This document shows positions 35,217-43,902 of a stretch of DNA of 64,000 bases, in pieces. The DNA is from Nocardia brasiliensis IFM 10847 (lineage in GTDB: Bacteria > Actinomycetota > Actinomycetes > Mycobacteriales > Mycobacteriaceae), in assembly GCF_000710915.1 (NCBI RefSeq), contig NZ_BAUA01000044.1, positions 124,001 to 188,000 on the forward strand, written 5' to 3'. The notes beneath the pieces are model-generated. The model saw only the letters and a program-made list of their open reading frames with translations, searched no databases and was not told where the DNA came from. The number at the start of each line of letters is the position of its first letter. Within the stretch, counting starts at the first letter, position 1. Both the position numbers and the translations under genes were made by a program.

Positions 35217-36182
35217 ATGCACAGGGACTTGATGCTCGACTCGCTGGACGGGCTTTCGGTGGGGGACGCGCTGGGGTGGGAATTCCCCATCATGCGCCGC
35301 TCGATTCGCGATGTGCGCGCCGGCGAACTCGCCGGCGGGCCGTGGCGGTGGTCAGATGACACCGAAATGGCCTGCACGGTGGTCGACGAACTCGCCCGGC
35401 ACGACCGGATCGACCAGGATCGGCTGGCTGCCGCGTTCGCCCGGCGCCTCGATCCGGCCCGCGACTACGGATTCCTCGCGATCGCGACGTTGCGCAGAAT
35501 CGGCGAGGGCGTGCCGTGGCGGACCGCCGCCGGCGCCGCGTACGACCATCAGGGTTCGTGTGGCAACGGCGCGGCGATGCGAGTCGCCCCGCTCGGCGCC
35601 TACTACGCCGGCGACCCGGAACGGATTGTCGCCGAAGCGATCCGATCCGCCGAGGTGACCCATCTACATCCGGAAGGCGTCACCGGGGCGGTCGCGGTGG
35701 CACTGGCCGCCGGGCAAGCGGCGCAGGCGCGACTGACCGGGACCCGGCCTGCGCCAAGCGAATTCATCACTGCCGTAGTCAACCGACTGGACCACGGCGA
35801 AACCAGTGCGCTGATCCGCCATGCGCGCACCCTCCTTGGAACGTCCGTGGCGGTGGCCGCGGCCGAACTCGGCAACGGTTCGCAGGTCACCGCGCAGAAT
35901 ACAGTTCCGTTCACCCTGTGGGTCGCGGCGACGCACCTGGCCGACTACCCGAGCGCGATCACCGCTTGCCTTGCGGCGGACGGCGACATCGACACCACCG
36001 GTGCGATCGCGGGTGGCATCGTCGCCGCCTTCAGTGGCGTCGGCAGTCGCGCCCAGTCGATCGCGGGGGTGCCGCCGGTGTGGCTCGCGGCCCGCGAACC
36101 GTTGCCCGGCTGGTTCGATCCCGTCCGCGCGGTGCGGCGGCGCACGGGACGCTTGCGGAGCTGGTTCCCCGGCGCCTCCTGA
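35217..36182 (+). CDS. ADP-ribosylglycohydrolase family protein
   Basis: 321 residues. MLDSLDGLSVGDALGWEFP opens the fold and WRWSDDTEMACTVVDELARH supplies the first Asp-Asp metal pair; YDHQGSCGNGAAMRVAPLGA and THLHPEGVTGAVAVALAA are conserved; the C-terminal ADGDIDTTGAIAGGIVAAFS gives the second metal set. It should remove ADP-ribose from a protein, nucleic acid or small molecule. ATG at 35217 or 35232 are both possible. It lies 19 bases past the VOC gene. Confidence 0.92.
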   Translation: MHRDLMLDSLDGLSVGDALGWEFPIMRRSIRDVRAGELAGGPWRWSDDTEMACTVVDELARHDRIDQDRLAAAFARRLDPARDYGFLAIATLRRIGEGVPWRTAAGAAYDHQGSCGNGAAMRVAPLGAYYAGDPERIVAEAIRSAEVTHLHPEGVTGAVAVALAAGQAAQARLTGTRPAPSEFITAVVNRLDHGETSALIRHARTLLGTSVAVAAAELGNGSQVTAQNTVPFTLWVAATHLADYPSAITACLAADGDIDTTGAIAGGIVAAFSGVGSRAQSIAGVPPVWLAAREPLPGWFDPVRAVRRRTGRLRSWFPGAS

Positions 36183-36246
36183 CGGTCTCGGCACCTGCAC
36201 GAAACTCGTGCTCGTTGACTTTTCGGGTCACGGCTTCCATCATAAT

Positions 36247-36272
36247 GTGAACAGTGATCGCAATGTGTTCAC
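36247..36272. promoter_or_regulatory. Palindromic operator before the MerB-like gene
   Basis: GTGAACA-N12-TGTTCAC forms a 7+7 inverted repeat 50 bases upstream of ATG 36322, in a locally AT-rich spacer (36183-36321). The half-site spacing suits a TetR- or MarR-type dimer. The bound factor is unknown. Confidence 0.5.
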
Positions 36273-36321
36273 TGATTGCATAAGGTGCCCGGTGCGACCA
36301 CGGCGTATCTCGGAGGCAGGA

Positions 36322-37164
36322 ATGGCAGAGCTCACCGACCGCGCCCGCGATATTCGGCAGCGGATCATGACGCAGGTCCGGCGGGAGGGAAGGGCACCGA
36401 CAATTGCCGAGCTCAGGGCCGAGTTCGCGCTGTCGGAGGCGGACCTCGCCGCGGACCTGCGCGACCTGGAAGGCGCCATCTGCGTGGCACGGCAGGACGC
36501 GGAGCACGCGGACAGTCCGGTGTTCCAGGATGAGCCGCTGGCGCGGCCGCAACCCGCGGTCGGGGAGATCGTCTACGCGCGTCCGTTCGCGACGTTCGAG
36601 AACCACTATCGGATCACCGTCGACGGCGTGCAGCGCTGGTTCGCCGAATGCGCCGTCGAGGCCTGCGCGATCTCGGGGCAGTTCCCCGGCGCGGAGGTCG
36701 TCGTCGAGTCGGTGTGCAGGCAGACCGGACAACCGGTGCGCCTGGTCGGACGCGACGGGGTGCTGCTGGACTACGCGCCCCGCACACTGCGGGTGCATCT
36801 GGGGTATCCACTGCGGGAGATGCCGCACCGGGTGGTCGGATGGTGTGACTACAACAGCTTTTTCGCGTCCGAGGAGGCCGCCGATCAGTGGCGCCGGGCG
36901 CATCCCGAGGTCAAGGGCGTCACCCGTGCCCCCGAGCAGATGGGCCGTCTCATCACCGAATTGCTCGGCAAGGGCAGGCTGGACTACGACTACCAGCCGG
37001 TCTTCCCGCTGCTGCCGCTCCTGCGCAACCTACGGCGGTTCGGCCTGGTGGGACTGACCCAGCGGGGCGTCCCTCGTCCCGAAACGTTCTGGTTCCCAAC
37101 GCTTGCGATGGCCCGAGACTGGCGGCAGCGGTTGGGCGGCTTCTTGCGCTTCCGGCTCCGCTGA
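36322..37164 (+). CDS. MerB-like (alkylmercury lyase family) protein
   Basis: 280 residues. The N-terminal 55 residues form an HTH-like helix bundle (RDIRQRIMTQVRREGRAPTI). The MerB core has GVQRWFAECAVEACAISGQF with Cys110 in the position of the first catalytic Cys and Glu113 in place of the usual Asp, VCRQTGQPVRL with Cys132, and VVGWCDYNSFFASEEAADQW with Cys175 matching the second catalytic Cys. Mercury lyase chemistry is therefore possible but with an Asp-to-Glu change. A C-terminal 70-residue extension has no counterpart I recognise. ATG 36322 follows GGAGG. Confidence 0.75.
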   Translation: MAELTDRARDIRQRIMTQVRREGRAPTIAELRAEFALSEADLAADLRDLEGAICVARQDAEHADSPVFQDEPLARPQPAVGEIVYARPFATFENHYRITVDGVQRWFAECAVEACAISGQFPGAEVVVESVCRQTGQPVRLVGRDGVLLDYAPRTLRVHLGYPLREMPHRVVGWCDYNSFFASEEAADQWRRAHPEVKGVTRAPEQMGRLITELLGKGRLDYDYQPVFPLLPLLRNLRRFGLVGLTQRGVPRPETFWFPTLAMARDWRQRLGGFLRFRLR

Positions 37165-37227
37165 GGTCGGCTCTGCTGCACGGCGTCGAACATGCAAATC
37201 CATTGCCCTGGTCAGGTGGGGGTAGGC

Positions 37228-37767
37228 ATGATTCGGCCCATGGATGTGTCGTCGCCTACCGTGCTGCGCTGGCAATTCGACCTGGTCTGGGCGCTGTTCG
37301 AATTCCATCTGGAGCAGCTGACCGAGGCCGAGATCCGCTGGGAGCCCGCGCAGCTGTGCTGGACGCTGCGAGCGGGAGCCGACGGGAGCTGGGTGCCGGA
37401 CTGGGCCGAGGTCGAGCCCGATCCGATCCCGGTGCCGACCATCGCCTGGCTCAGCTGGCATATCGGCTGGTGGTGGAGTGTGACCATGGATCATCTGGCG
37501 GGTCGGGTGCCCCGGGAGCGGCACGAGATCGAGTGGCCGGGTGACCAAGCCGTCGTCGCATGGCTGCGCGGCTTGCGGGCCGAGTGGTCGCGCACGTTGG
37601 ATCGAATCTCCGACGCGGATCTCCTTGCCCCGGCGACGTTTCCGTGGTCCGGCGAGGACGGCAAGTCCGTCGCGCACACCCTCGCCTGGGTGAACGCCGA
37701 ACTGATGAAGAACGCCGCCGAGATCGGGCAGTTGCGTCTGCTGCATGCGGTGCGCAACGGTCAGTGA
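37228..37767 (+). CDS. DinB-like four-helix protein
   Basis: 179 residues. WQFDLVWALFEFHLEQLTEA, WLSWHIGWWWSVTMDHLAGR and LAWVNAELMKNAAEIGQLRL are the metal-site helices of the DinB/YfiT fold, but the third ligand is Asn/Glu rather than His. Some relatives are thiol-dependent transferases; here the activity is unknown. ATG 37228 follows a GGGGG run, and a second ATG four codons on is possible. Confidence 0.75.
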   Translation: MIRPMDVSSPTVLRWQFDLVWALFEFHLEQLTEAEIRWEPAQLCWTLRAGADGSWVPDWAEVEPDPIPVPTIAWLSWHIGWWWSVTMDHLAGRVPRERHEIEWPGDQAVVAWLRGLRAEWSRTLDRISDADLLAPATFPWSGEDGKSVAHTLAWVNAELMKNAAEIGQLRLLHAVRNGQ

Positions 37768-37794
37768 GGCAAGCGGTTTCGGGCTGGGCCCGGT

Positions 37795-38403
37795 CTAAGC
37801 GTCGATTGTGAGGCCGGTGATCAACTGCTCGATCACCGCGCGAACCGCGGCGGTGTCTTCGGTGGATTCCGCTGAGTGCGCGAGGATTTGGGCCGCCTCG
37901 TCCAGGGCGCCGACGATGATCAATGCCAGTGGCCGTACGGGTTGGCGCCGAATGCGTCCCGCGGCGATGGCGCCCGCCAAGGCGTTTTCCACCCGGCCGA
38001 TCGTGTGCCGCAACTCGATCTCGCGCCAGAGGTGCCAACCCAGCACCGCAGGGCCGTCCAGCAGTGCGATGCGCCGAACCTCGGGTGCGGTCGACGCGTC
38101 CAGCCAGGCCAGGCAGCCCACGATCAGGCCGGCGATCGGATCGTCGGACCGGGCCTCGGCCACCGCCGTGCCGATCACCTCGACCAGGCTGCGCTCGAGG
38201 TCTTCGAACACCGCCTCGAACAGTTCGCGCTTCTCGCTGAACTGGTGATAGAGCGCGCCGCGACTGACACCAGCGGCCTCGGCCACCGCGACGGTGCTCA
38301 CCGCCCCATATCCGAACCGGCCGAACAGATCTCGCGCCGCACGGATCACCGCGGCGCGGGTGGCGGCCGAGCGTTCGGCCTGGGTTCGTCGATCAGCGTT
38401 CAT
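37795..38403 (-). CDS. TetR family regulator
   Basis: 202 residues. Helix-turn-helix in RAARDLFGRFGYGAVSTVAV followed by AEAAGVSRGALYHQFSEKRE, a standard TetR N-terminus. The C-terminal ligand domain is typical alpha-helical (LIVGCLAWLDASTAPEVRRI). It is divergent from the SnoaL-like gene at 38506, and the shared spacer carries an inverted repeat, so it likely controls that gene and itself. Confidence 0.93.
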   Translation of the reverse strand: MNADRRTQAERSAATRAAVIRAARDLFGRFGYGAVSTVAVAEAAGVSRGALYHQFSEKRELFEAVFEDLERSLVEVIGTAVAEARSDDPIAGLIVGCLAWLDASTAPEVRRIALLDGPAVLGWHLWREIELRHTIGRVENALAGAIAAGRIRRQPVRPLALIIVGALDEAAQILAHSAESTEDTAAVRAVIEQLITGLTIDA

Positions 38404-38466
38404 GGCGACGTAGCAGTCTATCCACGCCGCCGCACCCCTTGACCGCGGCGGCCACCTTCGTGGAAC

Positions 38467-38487
38467 ATACAGTCATCCTGTTTGTAT
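38467..38487. promoter_or_regulatory. Inverted repeat between TetR and SnoaL-like genes
   Basis: ATACAG...CTGTTTGTAT reads as an imperfect palindrome about 20 bases before the SnoaL-like start, the expected place for the divergent TetR operator. Confidence 0.5.
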
Positions 38488-38505
38488 CTTAGAAGGATTC
38501 GGATC

Positions 38506-38901
38506 ATGTCCGTTGGCACCAAGGATCTGTTCGAGCGCTACCACGCCTGCTGGGCTGATCGCGATCCCGACCGCATCGTCGAATTGCACACGCCCGACTC
38601 GATTTTCCATCTGCATTCCGGGGGCAAGCCCGCGCACGGACGGGCCGAGATCCGCGCCGCCGCCGCGGAGACTTTCGCCTTGGTCCCGGACCTGACCTTC
38701 CACCTGGTCAATCTGCGAGTCGGCGACGATTTCTGGGCGGTTCAGTGGAAGTTGTCGGGCACCTCGGTCACCGGCGCCGCCGTCGATGTGGACATCGCCG
38801 ACGTGGTCTTCGTCGAGGACGGCGCGGTGCGCGAGAAGCACACCTACGTCGACGGCGTGGCGATGCGGGCCGCACTGGCCACCCCGGCCGGCAGCGCCTG
38901 A
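38506..38901 (+). CDS. SnoaL-like (NTF2-fold) protein
   Basis: 131 residues. TKDLFERYHACWADRDPDRI, VELHTPDSIFHLHSGGKPAH and GRAEIRAAAAETFALVPDLT follow the SnoaL order of helix, beta strand and conserved polar patch; DVVFVEDGAVREKHTYVD closes the cone-shaped fold. The reaction is unknown: relatives isomerise, cyclise or hydrolyse polyketide-like or steroid substrates. Controlled presumably by the divergent TetR. Confidence 0.85.
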   Translation: MSVGTKDLFERYHACWADRDPDRIVELHTPDSIFHLHSGGKPAHGRAEIRAAAAETFALVPDLTFHLVNLRVGDDFWAVQWKLSGTSVTGAAVDVDIADVVFVEDGAVREKHTYVDGVAMRAALATPAGSA

Positions 38902-38912
38902 CGAAGCCGAAA

Positions 38913-38943
38913 CCCCGCCGCTGGACCACGTCTGGCGGCGGGG
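38913..38943 (+). terminator. Hairpin terminator
   Basis: CCCCGCCGC / GGCGGCGGGG-type stem (9 bp) with a 13-base loop starts 12 bases past the SnoaL-like stop. The following spacer to 39132 shows no gene. Confidence 0.6.
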
Positions 38944-39132
38944 CAGACCGGCGGGTAGCCGGTGATCTCCACATGCATGCCCAGTACCTCACCCCTTGAT
39001 CCGAACAGTCGTGAATCGCCCGCGCTACCGGCCGCGGCCGCGAGATCCGCTGGCCGCTGCGCGGTTTCGGGTACCGTCTGCGGCCGTCATGGCAAAGCCG
39101 GGGCTCTGCCCGCGCACCGGGGAGGATCGGGG

Positions 39133-40872
39133 ATGTGGAACGGCGGGATGTCCCGACGGGGTCTGCTGGGTACCGCGCTGGCCGCGGGTGCGCTCGCTGC
39201 GTCGGCGTGCGCGCCCGCCGCCACCGTCGGCGAAAGCTCCCGTAGCGACTGGCTGGCCAGGCAACTGCTCGGGGTCGGCGCGGACGGGAACGATCTCACG
39301 TTGACGTATTTGAAGACCCTTGTCGACAACGGTCTGCCCGCGACGGAGCGGCGCAAGCGCATCATCGTCGTCGGCGCGGGTCCGGCGGGGTTGAGTGCCG
39401 CGAACCTGCTCGCCGCGGCCGGCCATCAGGTGACGGTGTTGGAGGCCAACGGAAATCGGGTCGGCGGCCGGGTCAAGACCTTTCGCGGTGTCTTCACCGA
39501 TCCTGCCCTCTACGCCGAGGGCGGCGCGATGCGGCTGTCCAGCGCACAGCCGCTGGCGCTGGCGCTGGCCGACAAGTTCGGTCTGCCGCGCAGGCCGTTC
39601 TACAGCGCCGACGTGCACCCGGACACCCCTACACCGGCCACGCCGCCGGTTTGCTACCGCTCCTTCACCGGTGAGGAGTGGTCCAACGGGCCTGTAATGC
39701 GTTACGCGCCACCGGCTCCGGCGGGCCGCGGACTGATCAAGGTGAACGGAAGCGTGGTCTCGCGTAGCGCCTACGCCGCGAATCCTGGTGCGGTGCACGC
39801 GGGTTTCGGCTGTGCGCTGTACACGGCGAGTAACATCGCTCTCGATGCCGAACTGCGCAAAGATGTTGTGCAGCAGTCAGGTTCGATAGAGCGGCAGGTC
39901 GAAAGCTGGACCGGCTTACTGCATGCCTACGAAAACCATTCCCTGCGTGACTATCTGCGCGAGCAGGGTTGGCCGAAAGCGCGGATCGATGCGGTCGGGA
40001 CGTTGGAGAACCTGACCGCACGGCTGGGGTACAGCGTCGTCTTCCCGCTGGTCGACCACAACTTGATCCCGGCAGGCGCCACCTACTGGGAACTGGCGGG
40101 CGGCATGTCGACGCTCACCGACGCGCTGGCCCGGCAGCTGGGACCGGCCGTCCTGCTGGGCAAGCGCATGACCGGGCTGGAGCAGACCGAGCACGGCGTG
40201 CGGATCCGGACCACCGCGGAGGCGGGCGACGAGGCCTCCGACGGATGGCCGATCGATCCGGTCGAGTCGTTCGAGGCGGACTACGCGATCGTGGCGATCC
40301 CGTTCAGCGCGGCGCGCTTCTGCACGTTCGACCCGCCGTTGAGTTACGCGAAGCGCCGGGCGATCATCGAACTACAGCACGACTCGGCGACAAAAGTCTT
40401 GCTGGAGTTCAAGAGTCGATTCTGGGAGCAGGGCCCGTCCGGTTTCCGCGGTGGACGCTGCGTCAGCGACTCACCGAACCGGTGCACCTATTTCCCGTCG
40501 CACGTAACGGATTCCGACGGCGGCGTCGTGCTGGCGTCCTACACGTTCGCCGAGGACGCGATGCGCTGGGATGCGCTCACCGAGGGAGAGCGCATCCATT
40601 TCGCCCTGGCCGGCATGCGCGAGCTGTTCGGCAGCCGCGTCGACGCCGAATTCACCGGTGTCGGGATAACCCAGAGCTGGGCGCGCGCCCGCTACGCGCT
40701 CGGCGAAGCGGCCATTCCGGCGCCCGGCCAGCTGCACGAGCATCATTTCGCCACTCGCTCGATCGAGGGCCGGGTGCACTTCGCCGGTGACCACACCAGC
40801 CTGAACACCGCGTGGATCGAAGGCGCGCTGGAAAGCGGTGTCCGCAGCGCCCTCGAAATCCACCGGCGCTGA
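39133..40872 (+). CDS. Exported flavin amine oxidase (L-amino-acid-oxidase type)
   Basis: 579 residues. MSRRGLLGTALAAGALAASA with a twin-arginine-like start and a Cys at the end (SAC) suggests Tat export and possibly lipid anchoring. [20 protein letters not shown] is the FAD site, EANGNRVGGRVKTF and EGGAMRLSS are amine-oxidase signatures, and the C-terminal VHFAGDHTSLNTAWIEGALE completes the FAD fold. It likely oxidises an L-amino acid or a related amine outside the cytoplasm. GGAGGATC precedes ATG 39133; an internal ATG five codons on is possible. Confidence 0.88.
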   Translation: MWNGGMSRRGLLGTALAAGALAASACAPAATVGESSRSDWLARQLLGVGADGNDLTLTYLKTLVDNGLPATERRKRIIVVGAGPAGLSAANLLAAAGHQVTVLEANGNRVGGRVKTFRGVFTDPALYAEGGAMRLSSAQPLALALADKFGLPRRPFYSADVHPDTPTPATPPVCYRSFTGEEWSNGPVMRYAPPAPAGRGLIKVNGSVVSRSAYAANPGAVHAGFGCALYTASNIALDAELRKDVVQQSGSIERQVESWTGLLHAYENHSLRDYLREQGWPKARIDAVGTLENLTARLGYSVVFPLVDHNLIPAGATYWELAGGMSTLTDALARQLGPAVLLGKRMTGLEQTEHGVRIRTTAEAGDEASDGWPIDPVESFEADYAIVAIPFSAARFCTFDPPLSYAKRRAIIELQHDSATKVLLEFKSRFWEQGPSGFRGGRCVSDSPNRCTYFPSHVTDSDGGVVLASYTFAEDAMRWDALTEGERIHFALAGMRELFGSRVDAEFTGVGITQSWARARYALGEAAIPAPGQLHEHHFATRSIEGRVHFAGDHTSLNTAWIEGALESGVRSALEIHRR

Positions 40873-40888
40873 GCCGCAACCGGTTTCG

Positions 40889-41308
40889 TCAGCTCGGCGC
40901 GATATCGGCGACGAACAGTCGCAGCCGCTTGCCCGTGATCGCGCGGACGAGCCCGGTCTCCATGCGCGGCACCAGCGGCAAGGGCGCGACGGTGCCGCTG
41001 TCGACGATGCGCGGGTTGACGAGCCGGATCGCCCGGCCGCCGCGGCGCAACTCGGCCTCGCCCGCGGCGAGTACGTTGCGCGCCCAGTCGGTGGTGCCGT
41101 GCCCGAGCACGATGCCCAGCCCGCCCTGGAAACCGAATGTGTTGACCGGCGTCTCGTAGCGTTTGCCGGATTTGCGTCCCCGGTGTTCGATCACCGCGAA
41201 CGTCGGCAGGTAGCGCGATAGGCGACGGGCGACCGGGTTCATGTACCGGCTCTGCCAGCGGCCGAACCAGGTGGGAAAGAACTGCGGGCCACGATTTGCC
41301 TGGGTCAT
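40889..41308 (-). CDS. Deazaflavin (F420)-dependent nitroreductase family protein (DDN type)
   Basis: 139 residues. FAVIEHRGRKSGKRYETPVN is the diagnostic glycan-like strand-turn of the DDN/F420 split-barrel family (DUF385), followed by GLGIVLGHGTTDWARNVLAA and GGRAIRLVNPRIV. It binds F420 and transfers hydride to an unknown substrate (e.g. quinones or nitro compounds). GGAGGA precedes ATG 41308. Convergent with the amine oxidase gene. Confidence 0.92.
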   Translation of the reverse strand: MTQANRGPQFFPTWFGRWQSRYMNPVARRLSRYLPTFAVIEHRGRKSGKRYETPVNTFGFQGGLGIVLGHGTTDWARNVLAAGEAELRRGGRAIRLVNPRIVDSGTVAPLPLVPRMETGLVRAITGKRLRLFVADIAPS

Positions 41309-41497
41309 GCGTCCTCCGTGCACTTTCGGCCGCGAACGAACGGTGTGGGGGCGGCACCGTCGCAGTCGAGCTTAGAAAGCACGGGGCCCCGCCGCATCCG
41401 ACTCAGGGTGGACCGGAGTGCACCATGGACTCGCAGCTCCGGTGACCTCGTCTGATTTCCGCCAGCATTTCGGCTCGGCCCTCGTAACGTCGACAGC

Positions 41498-41914
41498 GTG
41501 TCAGAGACCAGCAAGGCCATCGTGCAGCGTGCGTGGAAAGCGTTCGCCACCCACGACTTCGACCAGATCGCCGCGTTCTTCACCGAGGACGCGGAATGGC
41601 TCGCCCAGGCGAACAACGCGACCGCCGTCTTCCTGAACGGCCCGAGCCACATGGTCGGCCGCGACTTCATCGCCGACTTCATCGCCAACGGCTTTCCGAA
41701 GCTGTTCGCGAAGGACGTCTCGATCGTTTTCCGCGGTTTCTACGCCGACGGTGATCGGGTGACGGTGGAGGAGACCATGACCGCCACCCTCGCGAACGGG
41801 AACGCCTACGAGAACGACTACTGCTTCGTCTTCGAACTCCGCGACGGCCTGATCCATCGCGTGCGTGAGTACATGGACACCGCCCGCGGCCACCGCATGG
41901 TGTTCGCCGGCTGA
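41498..41914 (+). CDS. SnoaL-like nuclear transport factor 2 family protein
   Basis: 138 residues from GTG 41498: SETSKAIVQRAWKAFATHDF followed by DQIAAFFTEDAEWLAQANNA, GRDFIADFIANGFPKLFAKD and GNAYENDYCFVFELRDGLIH. The layout is that of limonene-hydroxylase/NTF2-like small proteins. Substrate unknown. It stands alone between two minus-strand genes. Confidence 0.85.
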   Translation: MSETSKAIVQRAWKAFATHDFDQIAAFFTEDAEWLAQANNATAVFLNGPSHMVGRDFIADFIANGFPKLFAKDVSIVFRGFYADGDRVTVEETMTATLANGNAYENDYCFVFELRDGLIHRVREYMDTARGHRMVFAG

Positions 41915-41943
41915 TTTCCGCATGCCGGGCGTGCGCGCCCGGC

Positions 41944-42564
41944 TCAGCGTTGCTTCGGCGGCCACCAGGCGCCCATGCCGAGGGCGATCAAGCGCATCTG
42001 TTGCACGGTGCGATCGACGAGCAGTTCTTGTTCGCGTGCCGGCGCCGAGATGTAGGCGGCGATGCCGTCGGAAACCGTGGCGACCAGCAGGTCGGCGGCG
42101 ATTTCCAGGTCTGCGGGGGACCAGGAGTCCAGCGCGCGGATGCGGGAGAGGTCGGCGACGAGTTCCCGCACGATCAACTGGATCTCCAGCGCGATGGATT
42201 TGCGCAACGCCGCCGATCCGCCGTGGCGCTCCCTGGTGAGGAAGCCGAACAGTTCCCGCTTCGGGTCGACCTGCGCGAACACGAAGCGCACGGTGTCGGC
42301 GAGGCTGGCTTCGGGATTGCGCCGCACCTCACGCAGCGCGAGCCGCAGGGCGGTGATGCCGTCGTCGACCAATGTCGCGCCGAGATCGTCGAGCGAGGCG
42401 AAGTGCCGGTAGAAGGCCGTCGGCACGATGCCCGCGGAACGGGCGATCTCACGCAGGCTGAGCGCGGCGAAGCCCCGGTCGGCGGCCAACGCCAGAGTGC
42501 CGTCCATGAGGGCCTGTCGCGTGCGCTCCTTGCGCTCGCCTCGGGTTGCTGACTGCTCGCTCAT
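41944..42564 (-). CDS. TetR family regulator, divergent to the desaturase operon
   Basis: 206 residues from ATG 42564. The HTH reads GFAALSLREIARSAGIVPTA, FYRHFASLDDLGATLVDDGI, and the C-terminal domain belongs to the fatty-acid-metabolism type (e.g. Mycobacterium Rv3160c/FasR-like by layout). It is divergent to the reductase-desaturase operon, with an imperfect palindrome between, so it probably represses desaturation when saturated acyl-CoA falls or unsaturated rises. Confidence 0.9.
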   Translation of the reverse strand: MSEQSATRGERKERTRQALMDGTLALAADRGFAALSLREIARSAGIVPTAFYRHFASLDDLGATLVDDGITALRLALREVRRNPEASLADTVRFVFAQVDPKRELFGFLTRERHGGSAALRKSIALEIQLIVRELVADLSRIRALDSWSPADLEIAADLLVATVSDGIAAYISAPAREQELLVDRTVQQMRLIALGMGAWWPPKQR

Positions 42565-42670
42565 CACGGTGAGCATACATCCGTTCACCATTCCACTTAT
42601 CCAAAGATGTTGTTCGGGTCACATGTTTTGCCGGTTGACACCCGACCCCTGCTATCGGTCACACTAGTTG

Positions 42671-42688
42671 AGTGTACAGACGTGCACT
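42671..42688. promoter_or_regulatory. Palindrome in front of the reductase-desaturase operon
   Basis: AGTGTAC-AGAC-GTGCACT is a 7+7 inverted repeat with one mismatch, 79 bases before the reductase start. A TTGACA box lies at 42635-42640. It is the likely site of the divergent TetR protein. Confidence 0.5.
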
Positions 42689-42766
42689 GAAATTGGAACG
42701 CGACGTCGCGGGACCTGCGCCACACAGCCCGGCAGTAGGACCCCGACGTGGAGGTACGGAGAACGA

Positions 42767-43882
42767 ATGGTGGATCTCATCAATCTGGTGCAGACCCTGA
42801 CCACGCCGCATCCGCTGGACCGGTACCTGGAACTGGTGCGTCCCACGCTGACCGCGCGGGAGATGCGTGCCGAAATCGTCCACGTCGACCGGTCGGTGCC
42901 CGGCTCGGTGACGCTCACCCTGCGTCCGACCCGCCAGTGGCAGGGTCACGCCGCGGGCCAATACGTGCAGATCGGCGTCGTGATCAACGGCGTCCGGCAT
43001 ACCCGCTGCTATTCGCCGGTCGGCCCCGCGGGCGGCCGGGGCAAGCAGGTGCAGCTCACCGTCAAGGCCCATCCCGAGGGTTTGGTCTCGCAGTATCTGT
43101 ACCGCAACGCCCGGCCCGGACTGGTGGTCGACCTCGAGCCCGCCGCGGGGACGTTCCGGCTGCCCGACCGGCGGCCCGACCGAGTGCTGCTGATCAGCGG
43201 CGGCAGCGGGATCACGCCCGTGCTGTCGATGCTGCGTACTCTGGCCGCCGAGGACTATCCGGGCGAGGTCGTGTTCCTGCACTACGCGAAATCGCCCGAC
43301 GTGGTGCCGCATCGCGCCGAACTCGACGCGATCGCGCAGCGGCACAAGAACTTCCGCATCGAACTGCGGTATCCGTGGCGGTCCGACACGAGCAATGTCA
43401 ACCGCAAGGCGCCGTGGGTCGACGTGGCCACCGCGGCCGCCAGCGGGTATTTCGACTACGACGAACTGGAGCGGGTGGCGCCGTGGTTCGCCGACGCGGA
43501 AACCTTTGTCTGCGGCCCGCAGTCGCTGATGGACGCGGTGCGCAAGATCTACCAGGCCGAGCAGCTCGACCAGCGGCTGCACAGTGAGGAATTCACGATC
43601 TCCCTCGCTCCGGTCGACGCCGAAGATGCCTACGGCACAGTGAGTTTCACCGCCACCGGCGTCACCGCGGACAACAGCGGCGCCACCCTGCTGGAACAGG
43701 CCGAAGCGGCGGGACTCACCCCCGAATACGGCTGCCGGATGGGAATCTGCTTCTCCTGCACGGCCGTTCGCCGTTCCGGTTGCACCCGCAACCTGCGCAC
43801 CGGCGAGACCGACAGTGACCCGGATCAGCCCATCCAGCTCTGCATCAACGCCCCCGTGGGCGACGTCGCGATCGACATCTGA
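42767..43882 (+). CDS. Ferredoxin reductase for the desaturase (Rv3230c type)
   Basis: 371 residues. FAD/NAD(P)H domain: RHTRCYSPVGPAGGRGKQVQ, LLISGGSGITPVLSMLRTLA, AETFVCGPQSLMDAVRKIYQ. C-terminal plant-type [2Fe-2S] domain with EYGCRMGICFSCTAVRRSGC and a fourth Cys in IQLCINAP. It passes electrons from NAD(P)H to the desaturase encoded 20 bases downstream, as in the Rv3230c-DesA3 pair. ATG 42767 chosen from GGAGG and the natural start MVDLINLVQTLTTPH. Confidence 0.92.
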   Translation: MVDLINLVQTLTTPHPLDRYLELVRPTLTAREMRAEIVHVDRSVPGSVTLTLRPTRQWQGHAAGQYVQIGVVINGVRHTRCYSPVGPAGGRGKQVQLTVKAHPEGLVSQYLYRNARPGLVVDLEPAAGTFRLPDRRPDRVLLISGGSGITPVLSMLRTLAAEDYPGEVVFLHYAKSPDVVPHRAELDAIAQRHKNFRIELRYPWRSDTSNVNRKAPWVDVATAAASGYFDYDELERVAPWFADAETFVCGPQSLMDAVRKIYQAEQLDQRLHSEEFTISLAPVDAEDAYGTVSFTATGVTADNSGATLLEQAEAAGLTPEYGCRMGICFSCTAVRRSGCTRNLRTGETDSDPDQPIQLCINAPVGDVAIDI

Positions 43883-43902
43883 CCGAACAAGAGGAGCAAT
43901 CG

